NCBI GenBank assembly: GCA_903959905.1
Contig: CAJBYO010000085.1
Coordinates: 62,001-126,000 of the forward strand
Length of the DNA: 64,000 nucleotides
Direction: 5' to 3'
Origin: an uncultured Bacteroidales bacterium
GTDB lineage: Bacteria > Bacteroidota > Bacteroidia > Bacteroidales > FEN-979
Shown: positions 59,809-64,000 of the stretch, piece after piece
Layout: each line of letters starts with the position of its first letter
Position numbering within the stretch: position 1 is the first letter of the stretch
Notes under the pieces: generated by a model
What the model was told of the DNA's origin: nothing
Seen by the model: only the letters and a program-made list of their open reading frames with translations
Databases searched by the model: none
Program-made: the position numbers and the translations under genes

Positions 59809-62800
59809 AAACTGACATCTTGTATTTAAATCCTAACGGTATGATGATCGTTACCCTTGTACCCGATGGTTCTTCCATCTCATTATACAAATCTGTTATT
59901 TCATGCCTGATATGCTGATTGTTGGAACGATCCAGGAAATTGTAATAATATGTCAGGATTTCAATTCCTCTTCCCGATGACCGCTGGCTGAATTCCTTTG
60001 CCTTTTCCCTCCCGATGCCATTATCTTCCACCACGATGCTTAACTTTTCATCCGCTTCATGAATAGTAATTGAAATGATGCCTGTACCAGTCTGCTTGTT
60101 CCTCAAACCGTGTTTCAATGCATTCTCAACAAAAGTCTGTATCACCTTTTTTGGAACTTCCTGGTCAAAGTTGACAGACCCAATGATGTCAATATTGAAG
60201 GTAAATGAGTCACCAAACCTGAATTTTTCAATCTCCAGGTAATTTCTTACAATAACCATTTCATCTGAAAGTGATCTTGTCAGTTTATCCCCTGAAGCAA
60301 GCACCTGTCTGATCAGGTTAGCCAATTTAACAAAATAGTTATAGGCCTTTTCCTTTTCCTCTTTCATGATTACAGAGGCAATGGAATTCATGGCATTAAA
60401 TGTAAAGTGAGGATCGATCTGGTGTCGAATGGAAATCAACTGAAGTTCTGCAAACTTTTTTTCGGATTCAAGATTATCATGAATAGCCTGTTTACGCTTA
60501 CTCATTACAAAATACCCCGATAAAAAAAAGAACCCGCCAAGAACCAGCGTTAAAGCAAGCCAGAAATACCATGTTTGCCAGAATGCATGATTGAGGATGA
60601 TATGATAACATGCAGGTTTTGCCGACCAAACACCCGCGTCATTGCATGCGATTACTTTGAAGATATATCTGCCCGGAGCCAGGTTGGTGTAAACCGTGTA
60701 TCGTTCAGACGACGGCTGGGACCAATGAATATCCTGACCTTCTAGTTTATACCTGAATTTGACAAAGGAAGGCCCATTGAATACCGGGGCGGTGAAATCA
60801 AAACGGAGGTCGTGCTGATTATACTCAAGTTCAAGTATTCCATTAGACACAGATGAGAGAACCACGGGAATAAGTTTCATCGTTTCGTCCAGCAAACCGA
60901 TCTTTTCAATATAAACCTTCGGACCTGTCAGTAATGGCATAATGTTCTTAGCGTCTATACGCACCAGGTTATCCGTTGTTGCAATCCACAGTGCTCCCCG
61001 ACTGTCAAGGCACGCAGCATTCTGCTGGCATTCATTCCCTGTAAAACCATTGTCGGAATTAAAATATCTTATTACGGCCGTGTCATTCCTGTAAAAATTG
61101 TCCATGTCAATGAGTCCGATCCCATGCAATCCCCCGATGAAGAGGTATGACGAATCTGCCTGGCATAAACTTACCACCATGTCATTAAACCAGGGATTGG
61201 CAATTTTTCTGAATCGTTTCATATCAAACAGCCATAGCCCCTGGGAGTTCCCGATCCAGACATTACCGCGACGATCTTTCACCATGGCGTTGGCTCCCTG
61301 GGTAAAAGGAAATTCGCTGGTTGGAAGATGAGTAACCATCTCGCCCTTCACGAATGAAAGTCCCTTGAAACCACCTGCAAGCATTCTGCCTGTATTATCC
61401 ATACAAAGTGAGACCACCTTGTTTTTCTTGTTGCCGGGAAACAATTCCAGCCTTGAATATCCCTTAACATAATCTGTTTGCTTAAGAAGCCCCAGATTTG
61501 TGCCATTGTAGAGTGTCCGGGACAGGGTATCTTCATAAAAACAGAAAGAGGCAGTGGACGGCAATCCGGGAGTCAAACTGAGTGAACGCCCGTCCCAGGA
61601 GATCCTGCAATATGGGTTCATGCTGAAATAGACTGTACCATTTTTATCTGTTAAACTTCCCGGATAGATCTGCCACGGCAACCGTTGATCAGGAAAGGCC
61701 GGCATGGGTATGTTCTTGAAACGGTTTCCCTCCTTTTTCTGAATCCCTTTATCATATCCAGCTACCAGAATGTTATGAAACTTATCTTCTGCAACAGACT
61801 GAATGTTCTTGCACAACCCGTCAGTTTCATCAAAGTGTGAAAAACATAACGGAAATACCCTGATCAGTCCGAAATGTGAGCCCAGCCATAAATTCTTCTC
61901 ACGATCAACCAGCATTAAATTCACATTTGGAAAAGGATGTTTATATTCTGTAATTCCCCCATTGATTACCTGGCGCAACAGGGATTTTCCGATTGAGGAA
62001 ATGTAGATTGAATCGTCGTTGCAAACGAGGATGCTGCTTTCAAGGACGTCAGTATCCTTTCCAAAATCTGCAACCTCTCTGACAATAGTGTCATCAATGC
62101 AAAACAGCCTGGCAGGTTCAATATTTCCGGCACTCCTGCTCCGATCCTTCATGTCATTGCCGTAGAGGTCAAATTTAGTCGATTCTGACAGTGGGGTTAA
62201 AAAATAAACTTTACCATTCCTTGCATTGAGCAGGGTGTTAATTGCGTTAACCCGGAGATTAACTATTTTATTATTCCTTAAGCAACACAATGTCCCGTTC
62301 CTGTTTGTAAAATAGAAACACCTGTAATAATCTGAAAAGGCAATGTTGATTAACCCGGTTTCGGGGATATCTTTTCCCAGTTTATCAAAAATGGATATTT
62401 TTTGCTTCTGTATCCCCCGATAATCTATTTCAAAGACTGCCTGACAATGTGTTGCAAAATATCCTTTTCCATCTTTTGTCCACGCCCTGACATAGTCGCA
62501 ATCTTCCGGGTAACTCCTGATTGTCACTGCTTTATCGCCATAATGAAAGGTCAGGCAACCTTTGTTTGTAATCGCCCATACTGTTGAATCGTCAATGCTG
62601 TCAATGTACTTCACCCAGGATTCTGAAACCCCTGATGTGTCGCGGATTGTTTGAAAGGAGTTGCCGTCAAAACGGCTTAGACCGTTTTTAGTACCTATCC
62701 ACAGAAACCCTTTTGCATCCTGGTGCAATGCAGTTACTTCCGTCTGAACCAGTCCATCAGTCACCTTGTACTGCTTATAGCCCGCATGTTGTGCAACAGA

Positions 62801-62857
62801 AGTCCCGGGTAATAAAAAAAACAGGGTTAGGGTAATTGAAATGACATATTTTATCAT
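59786..62857 (-). CDS. Two-component sensor: propeller repeats, Y_Y_Y domain and LytS-type histidine kinase
   Basis: A 1023-residue membrane kinase. A signal peptide (about 1-22) precedes about 600 residues of two-component-regulator propeller blades (for example DAKGFLWIGTKNGLSRFDG, DRRGNVWIGNSQGLWLFD, DSRGALWIATTDNLVRID), then the Y_Y_Y domain (LAPGRYIFKVIACNDAGVWS), one membrane helix (about 760-780) and a His_kinase/HATPase part: ISIRHQIDPHFTFNAMNSIASVI with the phospho-accepting His, and VEDNGIGREKAKEF. The layout matches the SusR-like regulators of Bacteroidota. It overlaps the LytTR regulator, its cognate partner. Confidence 0.93.
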   Translation of the reverse strand: MIKYVISITLTLFFLLPGTSVAQHAGYKQYKVTDGLVQTEVTALHQDAKGFLWIGTKNGLSRFDGNSFQTIRDTSGVSESWVKYIDSIDDSTVWAITNKGCLTFHYGDKAVTIRSYPEDCDYVRAWTKDGKGYFATHCQAVFEIDYRGIQKQKISIFDKLGKDIPETGLINIAFSDYYRCFYFTNRNGTLCCLRNNKIVNLRVNAINTLLNARNGKVYFLTPLSESTKFDLYGNDMKDRSRSAGNIEPARLFCIDDTIVREVADFGKDTDVLESSILVCNDDSIYISSIGKSLLRQVINGGITEYKHPFPNVNLMLVDREKNLWLGSHFGLIRVFPLCFSHFDETDGLCKNIQSVAEDKFHNILVAGYDKGIQKKEGNRFKNIPMPAFPDQRLPWQIYPGSLTDKNGTVYFSMNPYCRISWDGRSLSLTPGLPSTASFCFYEDTLSRTLYNGTNLGLLKQTDYVKGYSRLELFPGNKKNKVVSLCMDNTGRMLAGGFKGLSFVKGEMVTHLPTSEFPFTQGANAMVKDRRGNVWIGNSQGLWLFDMKRFRKIANPWFNDMVVSLCQADSSYLFIGGLHGIGLIDMDNFYRNDTAVIRYFNSDNGFTGNECQQNAACLDSRGALWIATTDNLVRIDAKNIMPLLTGPKVYIEKIGLLDETMKLIPVVLSSVSNGILELEYNQHDLRFDFTAPVFNGPSFVKFRYKLEGQDIHWSQPSSERYTVYTNLAPGRYIFKVIACNDAGVWSAKPACYHIILNHAFWQTWYFWLALTLVLGGFFFLSGYFVMSKRKQAIHDNLESEKKFAELQLISIRHQIDPHFTFNAMNSIASVIMKEEKEKAYNYFVKLANLIRQVLASGDKLTRSLSDEMVIVRNYLEIEKFRFGDSFTFNIDIIGSVNFDQEVPKKVIQTFVENALKHGLRNKQTGTGIISITIHEADEKLSIVVEDNGIGREKAKEFSQRSSGRGIEILTYYYNFLDRSNNQHIRHEITDLYNEMEEPSGTRVTIIIPLGFKYKMSVYENNQQL

Positions 62858-62902
62858 ATCAGGGTATCATCATAGAGTTCAACTGTTGGGTTGTATCGTC
62901 TG

Positions 62903-63976
62903 TCATGAATTCCCCGTCTTCAGCCAAAGCAGGAACAGGTTATAGCCCATGGAAAGCACGACAGCCCCGACAAAAAGGCCGATTGTACCAAACGCAATAA
63001 ATCCCCCGATTGCGCCAAGAAATATCACCAGCATGGGAACCGGGGCACCACGGCCAAGCAAAATGGGTTTCAGAATATTGTCAATAACAAGCAACGGGGC
63101 GCACCACACCAGCAACAATATGGCTGTTAGCGTGCTAAGCTTGAGGAAGGCATAAATAAGTACACCAATGACAACCGGGCCCACACCGATCTGAACAATG
63201 GCAAGTACAAAACTGATCAGTGCCCACAACCCTGCACCCGGAATGCCGGCCACAAGGAATCCGATGCCGGCCAGAACAGCCTGGATGAAGGCAACACCGA
63301 GTATACCCCTCGCCACATTCCGAATGGTAATTTCAGCATTGCTGACCATCTCAGTCCCCCTGTCGCCCATCAGGCGGACTGCAATTCTCCTGGTTGCATC
63401 GGCTCCCGATTCGGAGAAAAACAGGAATACGCCGGAAATAATAATTGAAAGCAGGAACATGAGCACACCCAGGCCTGCGTTGGTCATGGCAGAAATGATC
63501 CATGTAACACCCGTCATTAACTGAGGCTGGTATTCCTTCGCAACTTCGGCAAGGTTTACATTGGCATGGTTCCACTGGTCGTAGAGAGTAGGACCAATCA
63601 CTGGGTAATCTTTAACATTGGCAGGCGGAGGCGGGATAAGGCTTTGACCGGAACTGAGTGTGTCTTTTATGTAACTTACTGCGTCGGCAAGTGACTGGCT
63701 TAACATTACAATGGGAGACATGATTAACATCAGGAGTAACACAGTAACAATAATGGCTGCCAGCTTTCTCCTGTTCCCCATTTTCACTTTGAGCAAGTTG
63801 TAAAACGGGTAGATGGCAACGGCAAGGATCACCGCCCAGAGAATCAACATCAAAAACGGTTGCAGAATCAAAAAGCACCAGGCAATGAGCCCTATAACCA
63901 ATCCTACCTTAATGGTTACTTCAAGACTTTTTTCAACATAAGTGTGGTTCTCCGGGCGATTTGATATCGGTTCCAT
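62903..63976 (-). CDS. AI-2E family membrane transporter
   Basis: A 357-residue polytopic membrane protein of the YdiK/AI-2E permease family: eight predicted helices, IAWCFLILQPFLMLILWAVILAVAIYPFYNLLKVKMGN near the start, PGAGLWALISFVLAIVQIGVGPVVIGVLIYAF and DNILKPILLGRGAPVPMLVIFLGAIGGFIAFGTIGLFVGAVVLSMGYNLF near the end. Members export small molecules and some act as Na/H antiporters; substrate unknown. It is upstream of the kinase gene by 45 bases, in the same direction, and may share its transcript. The start at 63976 is near the window end. Confidence 0.9.
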   Translation of the reverse strand: MEPISNRPENHTYVEKSLEVTIKVGLVIGLIAWCFLILQPFLMLILWAVILAVAIYPFYNLLKVKMGNRRKLAAIIVTVLLLMLIMSPIVMLSQSLADAVSYIKDTLSSGQSLIPPPPANVKDYPVIGPTLYDQWNHANVNLAEVAKEYQPQLMTGVTWIISAMTNAGLGVLMFLLSIIISGVFLFFSESGADATRRIAVRLMGDRGTEMVSNAEITIRNVARGILGVAFIQAVLAGIGFLVAGIPGAGLWALISFVLAIVQIGVGPVVIGVLIYAFLKLSTLTAILLLVWCAPLLVIDNILKPILLGRGAPVPMLVIFLGAIGGFIAFGTIGLFVGAVVLSMGYNLFLLWLKTGNS

Positions 63977-64000
63977 GGTGCAAAATTTCGATAAATATAG

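Overview
The window looks like a chromosomal piece of an uncultured Bacteroidota (Bacteroidia-like) bacterium. This rests on many upstream regions carrying the Bacteroidota -7 element TAnnTTTG 20-75 bases before a start codon, a type IX secretion C-terminal sorting domain, PD40 lipoproteins, GH92/GH2 mannosidases, many small outer-membrane barrels, LytTR/propeller-kinase regulation, and A/T-rich intergenic spacers full of dispersed short repeats. I see no rRNA, tRNA, CRISPR array, transposase or phage gene.

Layout. (1) 1-6.5 kb, minus strand: an exopolysaccharide operon with CDP-glucose synthesis (rfbF, rfbG), an SDR sugar reductase/epimerase, a TPR/outer-membrane porin, a membrane GT2 synthase and a GH26-like enzyme cut by the window edge. 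(2) 7.2-10.2 kb: sulfide:quinone reductase, divergent from a 35-residue Cys-rich peptide, a DUF1847 protein and a DUF302 protein. (3) 10.3-18.7 kb: a membrane acyltransferase, then a second polysaccharide operon (barrel protein, wecB, giant PgaB-like protein, PgaC-like GT2). (4) 18.8-25.7 kb: DUF2202 lipoprotein, a GDPD lipoprotein between two barrel proteins, an ECF sigma/anti-sigma pair with a Spy-like sensor and a Ca-motif protein, and a T9SS cargo protein. (5) 25.8-29.5 kb: acyl-CoA dehydrogenase with etfA/etfB. (6) 30-32 kb: a 16-bp tandem repeat and a PD40 lipoprotein. (7) 32.1-39.0 kb: an ArsR-controlled metalloid-type operon (ArsP-like permease, rhodanese, ArsG/CcdA-like permease, two thioredoxin-fold proteins, ArsR), divergent from an ArsM-like methyltransferase, a second 35-residue Cys-rich peptide, a radical SAM/SPASM maturase and a thioredoxin-thioredoxin reductase fusion. 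(8) 40-49 kb: tungstate-type ABC transporter, a broken adenylate cyclase, phosphoesterase, cyclase-family hydrolase, DUF6132-like protein, rhodanese, PPK2 and galK. (9) 50-58 kb: GH2 beta-mannosidase, GH92 mannosidase, EamA transporter and M64 peptidase. (10) 58-64 kb: barrel protein, LytTR two-component pair and an AI-2E-family permease.

The most interesting signal is a possible peptide-modification system linked to metalloid or sulfur stress. Two near-identical 35-residue peptides end in AQCCAKTSxTIVGCHD. One lies 8 bases before a radical SAM/SPASM protein with a PqqD-like N-terminal region, directly after an ArsM-like methyltransferase. The other lies 27 kb away beside the sulfide:quinone reductase. 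A nearly identical 20-base element (GTGATAYTTATGCGATTTAT) precedes a Bacteroidota -7 box at both loci, and a third copy lies upstream of a Cys-containing DUF6132-like gene next to a rhodanese. Together these suggest a regulon and a candidate RiPP pathway that I cannot match to a named family. All functional calls are from reading sequence; no search was run.
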